Assembly (NCBI RefSeq): GCF_003261585.1 | Contig: NZ_POVU01000011.1 | Location: forward strand, 1-64,000 | Reading direction: 5' to 3' | DNA: 64,000 bases | Source: Acinetobacter sp. MB5 | Lineage (GTDB): Bacteria; Pseudomonadota; Gammaproteobacteria; Pseudomonadales; Moraxellaceae | Shown: in pieces, positions 35,565 through 45,290 of the stretch | How positions within the stretch are numbered: position 1 is the first letter of the stretch | Layout: each line of letters starts with the position of its first letter | The notes under the pieces: generated by a model | Database searches by the model: none | Told to the model about the DNA's origin: nothing | What the model saw: only the letters and a program-made list of their open reading frames with translations | Made by a program: the position numbers and the translations under genes

Positions 35565-35600
35565 ACAACAAGGCAGATACAGATATCCGCCTTGTTGTTT
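35565..35600. terminator. Terminator between the IclR and SulP genes
   Basis: ACAACAAGGC-A-GATA and TATC-C-GCCTTGTTGT form a 14-bp stem with one mismatch, followed by TT on the plus strand. It separates convergent genes and probably acts in both directions. Confidence 0.7.
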
Positions 35601-35622
35601 TGGACTAAAGCAGATGTGTTAA

Positions 35623-37809
35623 CTATAAAAAGTCAACCTGCCCCGTTTTAACATCGTAAATTGCACCAACAATCCCAACCTCACCGTTCTCGACCATTTC
35701 ACGCAACACTTCACTATGCTTTAAAATATAGGCCATGTTGATTTTGACATTCATCATGGTGACTTCATCAATAAAACTGCGTGCCAGTTGATCATCGGTC
35801 ATTTGGGTTTTGACCGTTTCAATCGCAGACATGATCGGTTTCAACACATACTGAATGTTCGGTGTATCTTTGGCTTGGCTGACATCAAGCTGCTGCTGAT
35901 ACATCTGACATGCCGCAGTAACAGCACCACAGTCAGTATGCCCCAACACCACAATCAGGCGAGAACCTTTGCTCTTACAGGCGAACTCAAGCGAACCTAA
36001 AACTTTTTCCCCTGCGATATTGCCCGCAATTCGTAAACTAAACAGATCTCCCACCCCAACATCAAACAACATTTCGGTTGGCGCACGTGAATCCATACAG
36101 CCCAGTACTGCTGCAATCGGATGCTGTCCGTATTTCGCAGTGATCTGAATTTGACGGGCAATATCATGTTGTAAACGTTGCTGCGATACAAAACGTTGGT
36201 TGCCTTCTTTGAGTTTTTGCAAAACCAGTTCTGGAGTCAGTTGCTGCTGCATTTCACGGGTACTGACATCGACATCAATCGCATCATCCTCATGTAATTC
36301 AGGATAATGTGCCTGAAACCCCACAAGTTTGAGATCAATCTGACGTTGTGCGGCTTTTTCCTGCTGAAACTCCTGAATCACCTGATATAAATCAGGGTCG
36401 ATATACGCTGTATTACTGGCATCAATCACCACAGTTTCATGACGCTTGATTTTATTCAGCACCGACAGCAAAGCGACACGGTTTAAAAAGCTGACATTCT
36501 GTGCCAGTTCAATTCGAGTCAGGTTGCCATGTAAATGCTTTTCATGAATCACTTTGACACCGCTATGCATATTGCTATGTAAAATAAATAAGGTGCTAAG
36601 CACCAAGCCAACCATAATTCCGATTAGCAAATCGGTCAGCATGATGGCAATCACAGTGACAATAAACGGCAGGAACTGCTTCCAACCCTTTTGATAAAGC
36701 TGAATAAACAGTTTTGGCTGCGCCAGTTTATAACCTGTCAGCAACAAAATTGCAGCCAATGCCGAGAGTGGCACAACATTGAGTAATGGGGTTAAAAATA
36801 AAATTGCGACAATCAGTAAAATGCCGTGAAAAATCGTAGCCACCTTAGTCTTTGAGCCGCTGGTCGCATTGACTGAACTCCGCACAATCACCGAAGTCAC
36901 AGGCATCCCCCCAACAAAACCCGACAAGGTATTGCCGATGCCTTGTGCCAGTAATTCACGATTTGGCGGTGAACTGCGCTTGTGTGGATCCATCTTGTCG
37001 GCAGCTTCCAGATTAAGCAAAGTTTCTAAAGATGCCACCACCGCTAAAGTCACTGCACCGATATAAATTTGCGGGTTATTCCAGTAGGAAAAATCAGGGA
37101 AATAAAAGATTTTTTCATTTGAAGAAAACAGATTGGGTAAATCAATCAAATGCCGCTCACCCACAGCCAAACTTGAACCTGTCTGAATCAAAATCCAGTT
37201 CAGCACCCCAGCAAAGACGACTGCGACCAGTGCCGAAGGCAGTGGCAACTTCTTTAAAGGCGTTTGATCCCATAACAAAATCAAGGCAACGGATAACACC
37301 CCGATCAGGGCTGCTCCCACATCGACATGCTGTAAAAGCTGTGGAAGACCTTGAATCCCTAAATCTTTCACAGTTGCCATATGCAACCCGAATAAATTGG
37401 GTAACTGATTAATAATTAAGATTAGACCAATGGCGACCAATAAACCCAAGATCACATTGGTCGGGACAAAGTTGGCAAAAGTCCCCAGCTTTAAAAAACC
37501 AAAGATCATTTGTATTAAGCCAGCTAAAATCACACAGAGCAGAAACGCTGAATACTGACCATCGAGCGCCATCAACTGTGTCAAAATAATCGCGGTTAAG
37601 CCTGCTGCTGGCCCTGAAACACTAATGTGTGAACCACTCAGTGCACCAACGACAATCCCGCCGATGACACCAGCAATCACACCTGACAATAACGGTGCTC
37701 CTGATGCATGGGCAATGCCCAAGCACAGTGGCAACGCCACCAGAAACACCACCAAACCTGACATTAAATCTTTCGGATAAAACTTCCGATCTAAAAATAT
37801 TGTTTTCAT
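35623..37809 (-). CDS. SulP-family anion transporter fused to a beta-carbonic anhydrase
   Basis: This 728-residue protein joins three parts. Residues about 10-400 are a SulP transporter with roughly 12-14 membrane segments (start PKDLMSGLVVFLVALPLCLGIAHASGAPLLSG). Residues about 420-500 look like a STAS domain (VVIDASNTAYIDPDLYQVIQEF). Residues about 525-728 are a beta-carbonic anhydrase with zinc ligands Cys571, His624 and Cys627 and the Asp573-Arg575 dyad. The anhydrase is therefore predicted active. Bicarbonate is the obvious substrate, with the enzyme balancing CO2 and bicarbonate at the transporter. I used the ATG at 37809 rather than a TTG two codons earlier. Confidence 0.92.
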   Translation of the reverse strand: MKTIFLDRKFYPKDLMSGLVVFLVALPLCLGIAHASGAPLLSGVIAGVIGGIVVGALSGSHISVSGPAAGLTAIILTQLMALDGQYSAFLLCVILAGLIQMIFGFLKLGTFANFVPTNVILGLLVAIGLILIINQLPNLFGLHMATVKDLGIQGLPQLLQHVDVGAALIGVLSVALILLWDQTPLKKLPLPSALVAVVFAGVLNWILIQTGSSLAVGERHLIDLPNLFSSNEKIFYFPDFSYWNNPQIYIGAVTLAVVASLETLLNLEAADKMDPHKRSSPPNRELLAQGIGNTLSGFVGGMPVTSVIVRSSVNATSGSKTKVATIFHGILLIVAILFLTPLLNVVPLSALAAILLLTGYKLAQPKLFIQLYQKGWKQFLPFIVTVIAIMLTDLLIGIMVGLVLSTLFILHSNMHSGVKVIHEKHLHGNLTRIELAQNVSFLNRVALLSVLNKIKRHETVVIDASNTAYIDPDLYQVIQEFQQEKAAQRQIDLKLVGFQAHYPELHEDDAIDVDVSTREMQQQLTPELVLQKLKEGNQRFVSQQRLQHDIARQIQITAKYGQHPIAAVLGCMDSRAPTEMLFDVGVGDLFSLRIAGNIAGEKVLGSLEFACKSKGSRLIVVLGHTDCGAVTAACQMYQQQLDVSQAKDTPNIQYVLKPIMSAIETVKTQMTDDQLARSFIDEVTMMNVKINMAYILKHSEVLREMVENGEVGIVGAIYDVKTGQVDFL

Positions 37810-38130
37810 AAACAACCGTCTAAAATGAAATAATAAGACAGCTCGTTATTTTGTTCCTATCCATTCCCTGTTGTTACCACACATCGTCCCTAATCCTTGA
37901 AGGAAAACTTCACGTGCCGAGTTCATCTTGACAGAGCGATTGATTTACAACGTAGTTTTTCACACAACAGTTGTCAGCATCTGTAATGTTATACAGTTTT
38001 ATTGCTAATCCAGCTTGCCTAAGTTTAATTTTTATAATAGAGGTTTTTAAAATTTCACAATATAAATCATTGATATATTTTTCCCATATACACTATTTTA
38101 GTGACGCAGTTTGCACAATCATCGGGCATA
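37810..38130. other. Upstream region of the SulP-carbonic anhydrase gene
   Basis: No gene is seen in these AT-rich bases. They should hold the promoter of the minus-strand SulP gene. I found no convincing repeat. Confidence 0.4.
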
Positions 38131-38158
38131 AAAAAGCCCTGAACAGTCAGGGCTTTTT
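38131..38158. terminator. Terminator of pgsA
   Basis: AAAAAGCCCTGA and TCAGGGCTTTTT form a 12-bp perfect stem around ACAG, directly after the pgsA stop on the minus strand. A and T runs on both sides allow action in both directions. Confidence 0.88.
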
Positions 38159-38161
38159 GTT

Positions 38162-38749
38162 TTACGGTTGCTTTAAATACGGCCATGCAGCTTTCAGATA
38201 AATAAACATCGACCACAAGGTTAAAATCACTGCGGCATACAACAAAATATATGCAAAAGTATCTAAAGGCTGCCAGTTCAGCAAAAATACGCTAATTGCA
38301 ATCATCTGAAATGCAGTTTTGTATTTACCAACGGTGGATACGGCTACACTGGTGCGTGCGCCAAGTTCAGCCATCCATTCACGCAGTGCTGACACGGTAA
38401 TTTCACGGGAAATAATCACAATGCCTGCAAAGGCCATGATGATGGTTGGCTTCCACTGAACTAATACCACCAAAGCAGCAGCGACCATTAACTTGTCAGC
38501 GACAGGATCGAGAAAACGTCCAAATGCTGAGGTTTGATTGAGTGCACGTGCGAGATAACCATCAAACCAATCCGTGATTGCTGCCAGAACGAAAATAGAC
38601 GTCAGCAATAAATGGCGTGATAAGCTGCCCGCATGTCCTTCAACACCAATCGCAGGTGGCCAGTAAGCCACGAGTAAAAATACAGGAATGAGCACAATTC
38701 GTGCAATGGTGAGAATATTTGGAATGTTCAGGATTCGCCCTGTTGTCAT
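38162..38749 (-). CDS. pgsA: Phosphatidylglycerophosphate synthase
   Basis: PgsA transfers a phosphatidyl group from CDP-diacylglycerol to glycerol-3-phosphate, the committed step to phosphatidylglycerol. The 195-residue membrane protein has the CDP-alcohol phosphotransferase motif DWFDGYLARALNQTSAFGRF followed by LDPVAD, including all conserved Asp residues, and about four to five membrane segments. The ATG at 38749 is preceded by GGCGGTGG. It follows uvrC on the same strand, the usual order in this group. Confidence 0.93.
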   Translation of the reverse strand: MTTGRILNIPNILTIARIVLIPVFLLVAYWPPAIGVEGHAGSLSRHLLLTSIFVLAAITDWFDGYLARALNQTSAFGRFLDPVADKLMVAAALVVLVQWKPTIIMAFAGIVIISREITVSALREWMAELGARTSVAVSTVGKYKTAFQMIAISVFLLNWQPLDTFAYILLYAAVILTLWSMFIYLKAAWPYLKQP

Positions 38750-38931
38750 AGCCACCGCCAATTTAGCCCTTGCAAGTCTGCATCGAGTGATTTTTAAACG
38801 TATTTTTGACTGATCAATACTGCCATCACTTTATACGAAATGTACAGATGTGTCGACCATAAAGCCGATGCTGTAACAGCAAAACTTGGCCCGTAGAATA
38901 GCGTCAAACCGCTGCGGCTCATTATGCAGAA

Positions 38932-40749
38932 TTATTCATGCAACACCTGATAAATGGTTCGTGCCATCACGTCCCCCAAACCAGGGACTAAGGTCAGTTC
39001 TTTTTCTGAAGCTTTGAGCACCCCTTGAATCCCTCCAAAATGGGTCAGTAAATCACGGCGGCGTTTCGGCCCAAGTCCAGGAATAACCTCCAATACCGAA
39101 CTCCCACGGCGTTTATCACGTTTTGCACGGTGTTTGGTAATCGCAAAACGATGCGCTTCATCACGTACCTGCTGAATCAGATGCAGCGCTTTATGATCTT
39201 CTGCCAACTGGATTTTATGTCCATCGGTAAAATGCAGGGTTTCCAGTCCCGGTTTACGCCCTTCACCTTTCGATACTCCAATCATGAAAGCATCTAGCCC
39301 CAAGTCTTGCATCACCTGCATCGCCATATGCAACTGACCTTTACCGCCATCAATCAACAGTAAATCAGGCAATGGCGCTTTTTTATAACGGCGCGTTAAC
39401 GCCTGACGCATGGCTGCATAGTCATCTCCCGCCTGAATATCTTCAATGGCAAACTGACGATAATCCCGCTTACGTGCTCCGCCCTGATCGAACACCACAC
39501 AAGAAGCAATCGTGGCTTCGCCCATGGTATGACTGATATCAAAACATTCAATCCGATCGATCGGACGATCAACAATCTGTTCCAATTGATAGAAGCGCTC
39601 ATGCAATTCCTGATGCTGGTTGAGCTGACCCCGAATCGCATGTTGTACATTCATTTGTGCCAACTCGAGCCACTCGGCACGGGTTTCTCGGACATTGGCT
39701 TTGATCTGGATTTTCTTCTGAAAATGCTGACTCAGCGCCTGTTCCAGCTCCAGACGGTCTGGCAAATCCGTATTCACAATCAATTCTTGTGGAATTTCAT
39801 CTGCCACCTGAAAGTAGAAATTGGCAATAAAATCACTTAGCATTTGCCCCAAGTCATCACTGAGCATGTCAGGAAAATAACTCTTTCCACCGAGCATTCG
39901 TCCATTACGCACATACATCATTTGTACGCAGGTCACCCCTGCCTGATGAGCAATCGCCAAAATATCCGCTTCGCCTTTGATTTTGTACACTGCTTGCTGG
40001 GCAGACACTTCACGCAGTAGCGCCAAACGGTCACGGTAAAACACCGCTTTTTCAAACGCCAATTCGGCGGCGGCAGCTTCCATTTTGGCAATCAGTTCTT
40101 GGTTGAGTTCTTTGGTATCGCCCTGTAAAAAGCGAATCGAGTTTTGCACATCTTGCGCATAATCTTCTGGGGAAATCAGCCCGACACAGGGTGCAGTGCA
40201 ACGTTTAATCTGATACTGCAAACACGGACGTTTACGCTGGGAAAAATAGCTATTTTCGCACTGACGTACATTAAACAGTTTTTGCAAAATCAATAAGGTA
40301 TCACGCGCTGCGTAAGCACTCGGATACGGCCCAAAGAATTTTCCAACCTGATGTTTGCCTTTACCCCGCCCACTGGCAATCCGTGGATACGGCTGATCGG
40401 CCGAAATGAAAATATAGACATAGGATTTATCGTCCCGCAGCATGATGTTATACGGCGGACGATGCAGTTTAATCAGGTTCTGTTCGAGTAATAAGGCTTC
40501 GGTTTCCGAGCGTACCACCAGCGTTTCAATATCATAAATCCGTGCCACCAAAGCTTGGGTTTTCGGATGTTCAATGGTTTTGACAAAGTAGCTCGATACC
40601 CGATTTTTTAGATTTTTGGCTTTGCCCACGTACAGCAGTTCACCGTCCTTGCCGAGCATTTTATAGACCCCAGGAAGGAGGGTCATTTTGGCAAGCAGTT
40701 GTTCAATGTGTTCGCGGGCGTTCGGGTTCACGGCTGGCTCAGTAATCAA
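38932..40749 (-). CDS. uvrC: Excinuclease ABC subunit C
   Basis: UvrC makes both incisions in nucleotide excision repair. The 605-residue protein has an N-terminal GIY-YIG nuclease ([31 protein letters not shown], about 25-60), a cysteine cluster ([15 protein letters not shown]), the UVR motif (about 205-240), the RNase H-like C-terminal nuclease ([25 protein letters not shown]) and a double helix-hairpin-helix tail ([18 protein letters not shown] and [14 protein letters not shown]). It lies upstream of pgsA with a 182-bp gap that holds no obvious gene. Confidence 0.96.
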   Translation of the reverse strand: MITEPAVNPNAREHIEQLLAKMTLLPGVYKMLGKDGELLYVGKAKNLKNRVSSYFVKTIEHPKTQALVARIYDIETLVVRSETEALLLEQNLIKLHRPPYNIMLRDDKSYVYIFISADQPYPRIASGRGKGKHQVGKFFGPYPSAYAARDTLLILQKLFNVRQCENSYFSQRKRPCLQYQIKRCTAPCVGLISPEDYAQDVQNSIRFLQGDTKELNQELIAKMEAAAAELAFEKAVFYRDRLALLREVSAQQAVYKIKGEADILAIAHQAGVTCVQMMYVRNGRMLGGKSYFPDMLSDDLGQMLSDFIANFYFQVADEIPQELIVNTDLPDRLELEQALSQHFQKKIQIKANVRETRAEWLELAQMNVQHAIRGQLNQHQELHERFYQLEQIVDRPIDRIECFDISHTMGEATIASCVVFDQGGARKRDYRQFAIEDIQAGDDYAAMRQALTRRYKKAPLPDLLLIDGGKGQLHMAMQVMQDLGLDAFMIGVSKGEGRKPGLETLHFTDGHKIQLAEDHKALHLIQQVRDEAHRFAITKHRAKRDKRRGSSVLEVIPGLGPKRRRDLLTHFGGIQGVLKASEKELTLVPGLGDVMARTIYQVLHE

Positions 40750-40803
40750 AACAGGTATGACAGTATGTAGCGCCTGAACCCACAGATTTCAAGAATAAAT
40801 ATT

Positions 40804-41388
40804 TTAACGTGCTGCGGCATTACAGCTAGTCAGTTCTCGTGAACCACTGCGCCACTCTGCACCTGCTGAGTTACTATAAGCACTAATCCGACCAACTTTT
40901 GCAGCCAGATTACGGCATGACTCAACAGACAAATCATTGCCCCAAGGCCCTGACATACTGCATTCATGTCCGTTACAGTCCCAAGTTACCCATGCTCCCC
41001 CTGAAATTTGAGTCTGAACTTTGCCACGATAATGACTTGCCGCATACCATACGGTTTCCCCACGATTGCTTGGGCGACCCGCTGCCTGATTACACTGGTT
41101 CAGCGCAGGAGAACCTGCTGCCCACATCCGGCCTGCCGAATTGCCGTAATAGCGTAGCTCGCCCACTTGTGATGCCAAGTTCTGACAAGACTCTAGTGAT
41201 AAATCATTGCCCCAAGGCCCTGTCAGTTGACATTCATGACCATTACATTCCCATGTCACGTCTGCCCCACCCGAAATACGGATATTCACATTTCCGCGAT
41301 ATTCCGTTCCTGCAAACCACGTGGTGGCATGTCCCAATACGCTTAAACTCAACCCCCCCAATAACACTGCAAATTGCTTGGTGTTCAT
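40804..41388 (-). CDS. Secreted protein with two 90-residue cysteine-containing repeats
   Basis: I do not recognise the family. The 194-residue product has a signal peptide (MNTKQFAVLLGGLSLSVLGHA) and two repeats with an exact 90-residue period, at about 22-103 and 112-194. Each repeat has four cysteines at matching positions (48, 53, 68, 99 and 138, 143, 158, 189), the motif CNGHEC, and GPWGNDLSxESC. Two disulfides per repeat in the periplasm or outside the cell are likely. A small carbohydrate- or ligand-binding domain is one possibility, from the duplication and aromatic residues. AGGGAA before the ATG at 41388 decides the start; the open frame extends further upstream without support. Confidence 0.85.
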   Translation of the reverse strand: MNTKQFAVLLGGLSLSVLGHATTWFAGTEYRGNVNIRISGGADVTWECNGHECQLTGPWGNDLSLESCQNLASQVGELRYYGNSAGRMWAAGSPALNQCNQAAGRPSNRGETVWYAASHYRGKVQTQISGGAWVTWDCNGHECSMSGPWGNDLSVESCRNLAAKVGRISAYSNSAGAEWRSGSRELTSCNAAAR

Positions 41389-41483
41389 CTCTATTTTCCC
41401 TATGATTGTTTTTGATGAATTTATCAACAATTTTATGGAATATTTATTTTCAAACAATTGATTAAAATATTGTTTTTCCCAAT

Positions 41484-41510
41484 AAAAAAACGCCCATGAT
41501 CGGGCGTTTT
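41484..41510 (-). terminator. Terminator of lpxO
   Basis: AAAACGCCC and GGGCGTTTT form a 9-bp stem around ATGATC. On the minus strand seven T follow. It lies 27 bp after the lpxO stop. Confidence 0.85.
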
Positions 41511-41536
41511 CAAGCACATACTTTTATCTAGATATT

Positions 41537-42466
41537 TTATTTAAACACATAAGGACGAATAAAAATCAGGAAGAAAATTCCAAGCATCAGTACCCATTTC
41601 AAAATGTAGTACAACTGGCGATTGGATTTTTTCAGTGCTTTGGCTTTTAAGCGAATTTGATACACATAACCAAAAGCTTTATTTAAGCCCCCTGTACGGT
41701 CACTTGCATCATTCGGTGAACTCGCTGCTGTCATGACATTTTTACCAAACCAATGGTTAAATTTTTCCATCAGTTGGCTTTTCAGTGGACGTTCAACGTC
41801 AGCGAAGAAAATAATACGGTTCTGATCCGTCGCATTTTCTGCGTAGTGAATGTAGGTTTCATCAAACACCACACTCTGCCCATCACGCCACGCATATTTT
41901 TGTCCATCAACATCAATAAAACAGCGATCATCATTCGGTGTCATTAAACCCAAGTGATAACGCAACGAACCTGCATACGGATCACGGTGACGAACCAGAC
42001 GGCTGTTCGGCGCAAGTTCGGTAAACATGGCAGCTTTAATGGTCGGCAAAGTTTTGAGTAATGCCGTAGTTTTTGGGCAAAGTTCTGCCGCAGAAGGATG
42101 AGCCGAGTCATACCATTTTAAGTAAAAACGTTTCCAGCCCGTTTTAAAAAATGAGTTAAAACCTAAATCATTATATGAGTCAGCCGCTTTAATACTTCCC
42201 TGTGAATATAATGCTTTGGCTTCGTCGCGAATCATTTCCCAGTTGTCATCAAGGACTTTGAGATCTTTAAAGCGCTGCGTTTCGATATAGGGCTGATTTG
42301 GCACTTTCGAAAAGACATACATTAAAAAGTTAATGGGTGCGAGCAAAGTTGAATGGTCAAAGAACTGACGATAAAACGAATGCCGCACTTTGCCACGATA
42401 TTGGATATACAATGCAGATATCACAAAAATTGCCAGAATAATCCATTTAATCATAGGTTTACTCAA
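41537..42466 (-). CDS. lpxO: LpxO-type lipid A hydroxylase (aspartyl/asparaginyl beta-hydroxylase family)
   Basis: LpxO is a 2-oxoglutarate- and Fe(II)-dependent dioxygenase that 2-hydroxylates an acyl chain of lipid A at the inner membrane. The 309-residue protein has an N-terminal membrane helix (IIKWIILAIFVISALYIQYRG), the catalytic region with RHRDPYAGSLRYHLGL and DGQSVVFDETYIHYAENATD holding the iron ligands, and a C-terminal membrane helix (ILKWVLMLGIFFLIFIRPY). Length and both helices match LpxO. It stands alone with its own terminator. Other family members hydroxylate different substrates, so lipid A is inferred. Confidence 0.87.
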   Translation of the reverse strand: MSKPMIKWIILAIFVISALYIQYRGKVRHSFYRQFFDHSTLLAPINFLMYVFSKVPNQPYIETQRFKDLKVLDDNWEMIRDEAKALYSQGSIKAADSYNDLGFNSFFKTGWKRFYLKWYDSAHPSAAELCPKTTALLKTLPTIKAAMFTELAPNSRLVRHRDPYAGSLRYHLGLMTPNDDRCFIDVDGQKYAWRDGQSVVFDETYIHYAENATDQNRIIFFADVERPLKSQLMEKFNHWFGKNVMTAASSPNDASDRTGGLNKAFGYVYQIRLKAKALKKSNRQLYYILKWVLMLGIFFLIFIRPYVFK

Positions 42467-42816
42467 AATTAATCAAGAATTCGCATCAGCCACAAAAAGC
42501 AACTGATTCTCACTTGGCGATATTTTACCAAAAATATAAAAACTTGCTATAGACAACGCGATTTGGTTTAACGTTTACAGTAATTATTTTAAAATAATTT
42601 ATCTTTTTATGTTTTAAAAAGCTTCTAAAATCAACCTCTCAAGCAGGTTTATATTCGTTCTTTATAATACAAACAAACCATCATCAATCGCTTTTAATAT
42701 GATTCTCTTATATTCATCTTCGCTTTATAAAACTTAAACCATTGTTTTATTTAAAAGTACATCCATGTACAGATCATCTCATTATTTTGAATCAAATCGA
42801 GCACTGTAAACACTTA
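42467..42816. other. Promoter region of lpxO
   Basis: No gene is seen in this AT-rich 350-bp stretch. It lies between the lpxO start and the end of the phosphatase gene and should hold the lpxO promoter. I saw no clear repeat or terminator. Confidence 0.4.
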
Positions 42817-44037
42817 TTACAGGTGTGGTATGTTCTTTTCTAGAAGTTTTACAGGACACAACGTTCCAACTGTCGTCGTTTTACAGGACTTCGCCTTGAA
42901 CTCTTGTAACTGCATTGGCTGAGAGGCATTGATTTCGGTTAAATCACGCCATTGCTGATAACTGCGTGCTGAAAAATAGATGCGGACATATTGCTGATGT
43001 GTGGATTTTTCCTGATATTTTTCAAAGACCAGCATACTCGCAGGTGGAATATCATTTTGAATACCATCCGCAAGCTTCCAGTTAAATCCAAGTATGGTCT
43101 GAATCTGGGAAATATTGGTATCGTGTCCCATATACATGATCAACGGGATATTGGCTGTTTGTGATTTTCCTGTCAGATCTTCAACAATGCGTTGATATAA
43201 AAACTGCCCACCAATTTGTGCGTATAGCGGAAGTTCATTCAGGTACTGATATTTAGCCCGATGTAACTGCATAAAAGGCTCCAAATCATTTGCTGAACTG
43301 ACATGCCCAAAAGCTACCTCACTTTGAGGAAGATTTTCACTATATTGCAAGCGTACAGTTTCCCCAATATTGGCTGCAATCGACAGCGGCCCTGTCAATT
43401 TGACCTTGCCCTTTTCCAGTGTGATACCCCAGTCCTGATCGAGCGCTTGGCAAGCATTGGCAGCACAGACCGTATTTTTGAGGGTTTCGATTGGCTTGGC
43501 ATATCGCTGTTTAATTTCCCGCTGAACACCAATTTTTGCCAAAAACTGTTGCTGGATTTTTGGGAAATACGGCGCAAAACGGTCTAAATCGACACCACTA
43601 AATAAAGGGTCTTTTTTCTGCTGTGACACATGAACAGGCACATGACATTGCCCAAACATGCCCTGAGAAACGGCTTCGCCTGTCATAGCGGTGCGCTGAT
43701 CTGAATCAGCATAAATCCAGACATGCTGAGCATCGGGACAAGCCCGATTGCCAAGTTTCAGCCCCTGACTTTTCCAGAGCACCAGAGGATAGGCAACTTG
43801 ACGAACCACCCCCTCATAACCACGATAACTCAACGTTCCATCGGGTACAGGCCATTTGAACCACTCTTTACCCGTGGCTTTTTCTAATGCAGCGGTATTG
43901 GTTTGCGGACGAATCCCGTGACGCATTAAAGTCACGACTTGCTCTAATTGATATTCAGGTGTCGGTTTTAACTCGGCATGCGTCTGGTGAAAGCTTGTTA
44001 ACCCCAGAAACATTGAGAGATACAGTCGTTTTTGCAT
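42817..44037 (-). CDS. Periplasmic histidine acid phosphatase (phytase-like)
   Basis: This 406-residue phosphomonoesterase of the AppA/Agp branch has a signal peptide ending near QTHA21. The catalytic motif RHGIRPQT begins at Arg39 with nucleophile His40, and the proton donor is in MGHDTN near the C-terminus. The proline after the motif is one place earlier than in the RHGxRxP consensus. Several cysteine pairs suggest disulfides. I used the ATG at 44037 because it starts the signal peptide and has GAGAA upstream. It follows the KdgM-like porin gene closely, so the porin may admit its phosphorylated substrates. Confidence 0.87.
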   Translation of the reverse strand: MQKRLYLSMFLGLTSFHQTHAELKPTPEYQLEQVVTLMRHGIRPQTNTAALEKATGKEWFKWPVPDGTLSYRGYEGVVRQVAYPLVLWKSQGLKLGNRACPDAQHVWIYADSDQRTAMTGEAVSQGMFGQCHVPVHVSQQKKDPLFSGVDLDRFAPYFPKIQQQFLAKIGVQREIKQRYAKPIETLKNTVCAANACQALDQDWGITLEKGKVKLTGPLSIAANIGETVRLQYSENLPQSEVAFGHVSSANDLEPFMQLHRAKYQYLNELPLYAQIGGQFLYQRIVEDLTGKSQTANIPLIMYMGHDTNISQIQTILGFNWKLADGIQNDIPPASMLVFEKYQEKSTHQQYVRIYFSARSYQQWRDLTEINASQPMQLQEFKAKSCKTTTVGTLCPVKLLEKNIPHL

Positions 44038-44057
44038 GTTAAATTTCTCAAGCATTC

Positions 44058-44759
44058 TTATAAAAATTTATAGTTAAAACCTAAGGTAAATGAAGTGGTT
44101 CGACGGTCAGATTTACTACTGTAAGATTCATTCTTCAGCTCTACATATGGCGCAAACTTTTTGGTCAGCTTATAACCCACTGTCAACTTATGGATATAAT
44201 CATGTTTTTGCTGATCGTATAAATTGACATTACTGGTGTAGTACCCAAACTTATAGGCCACTTTGACACGATCAAATTTATGGGAAATCCCACCTTCAAC
44301 CAGTGAACCATATTTACTTCCAGAATCACGATAATCAACTTCCTCATAACGATATTTGAGTGACAGTTTGGTTTTCTGCGGCAAGCTGTAGTTCAGGGTA
44401 ATATTCGGCTTAAACTTGGTGGTTCCCCCTGTCTTGGTTGTCCAAGAAACGGCAGGTATGAGCTCAATATTCTCATTCAGATCATAATGATAATTCAGCT
44501 TATAGACATGTTCATACAGTTGGTCATTTGAGAAAGCCTGCCCTGCTGAACCATCTGCGGTTTCCTTGGGCTGCAACTTCCATTTCACCGCAACACCAAT
44601 GCCATTATCAAAGGTATGACTGAGCTGGATTTTATCGGTATGTTCATTGGACAGATCTTCATACTCATGTGCATATTTCAGATCGAGTGCAAATGCATTT
44701 ACACTAAACAACGGCAACAATAGAAAACTATATTTTATAAAAAAATAATTATTTTTCAT
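44058..44759 (-). CDS. KdgM-family outer membrane porin
   Basis: This 233-residue protein has a signal peptide ending near AFA and a mature part with alternating strands of a 12-stranded barrel, ending in YKFL. The strands carry many Lys, Tyr and Asp residues. It resembles oligogalacturonate-specific KdgM porins in size and in the start LDLKYAHEYEDLSNEHTDKIQLSHTFDNGIGVAVKWK. Basic residues in the pore suggest anionic substrates. It is directly upstream of the histidine acid phosphatase gene (about 20 bp), so the two form an operon, perhaps for phosphorylated sugars or inositol phosphates. Confidence 0.8.
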   Translation of the reverse strand: MKNNYFFIKYSFLLLPLFSVNAFALDLKYAHEYEDLSNEHTDKIQLSHTFDNGIGVAVKWKLQPKETADGSAGQAFSNDQLYEHVYKLNYHYDLNENIELIPAVSWTTKTGGTTKFKPNITLNYSLPQKTKLSLKYRYEEVDYRDSGSKYGSLVEGGISHKFDRVKVAYKFGYYTSNVNLYDQQKHDYIHKLTVGYKLTKKFAPYVELKNESYSSKSDRRTTSFTLGFNYKFL

Positions 44760-45290
44760 GTATATAAATATATCAATAATTTAGGAATCCCAAAGACTAC
44801 TTTTTCAAAATGACATTTTTTTGAAGAAATGATTGAAGTTTGATGACAGTGTATTTCGATCAAAATAAAGACAATTTAAATTCCCAGATGTGTATTCTCC
44901 CTATTCAGTTCCTCGATTCCCTTCACGACTCAATTCTGTGAATTTTTGTATGAATCCGACTCTAAACAGCAACAAAGCATTGACCTAAATGACAAAAAAT
45001 ACATTTTCCTAAACTTTCTGAATTACACTTTCATCCATTTAATAAGCCAATGATTTAAATCATGATAAATCAGTATAAACCTCATTTTTTGTGTGCTTAT
45101 TCAACAAAAAAACTGCCCAGTTCACTTTTGATCTAAAAAATCAGTGACCATTGCGTCACGGCTTGATACAACTCGAAGCATATTTTTTGTTTAGAGTTAT
45201 CGTAAGATGAAAAGCACTCCAAATGCGTGCTTTGCACAGTAACCCAATAACATCAACGAACAAGTCCTCCAGAATAAAGGAGATCAGGGC
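44760..45290. promoter_or_regulatory. Divergent region between the KdgM-like gene and fadB
   Basis: No gene is seen in these 531 bases. The only structure noticed is an inverted repeat GTGAC-N6-GTCAC at 45144-45159, about 130 bp before fadB. AAGGAG at 45278-45283 is the fadB ribosome binding site. The region should hold both promoters. Confidence 0.45.

Noticed and set aside
40899..41405. 168-codon plus-strand frame
   Set aside because: It is antisense to the duplicated secreted protein, and its internal repeat only mirrors that gene's duplication.
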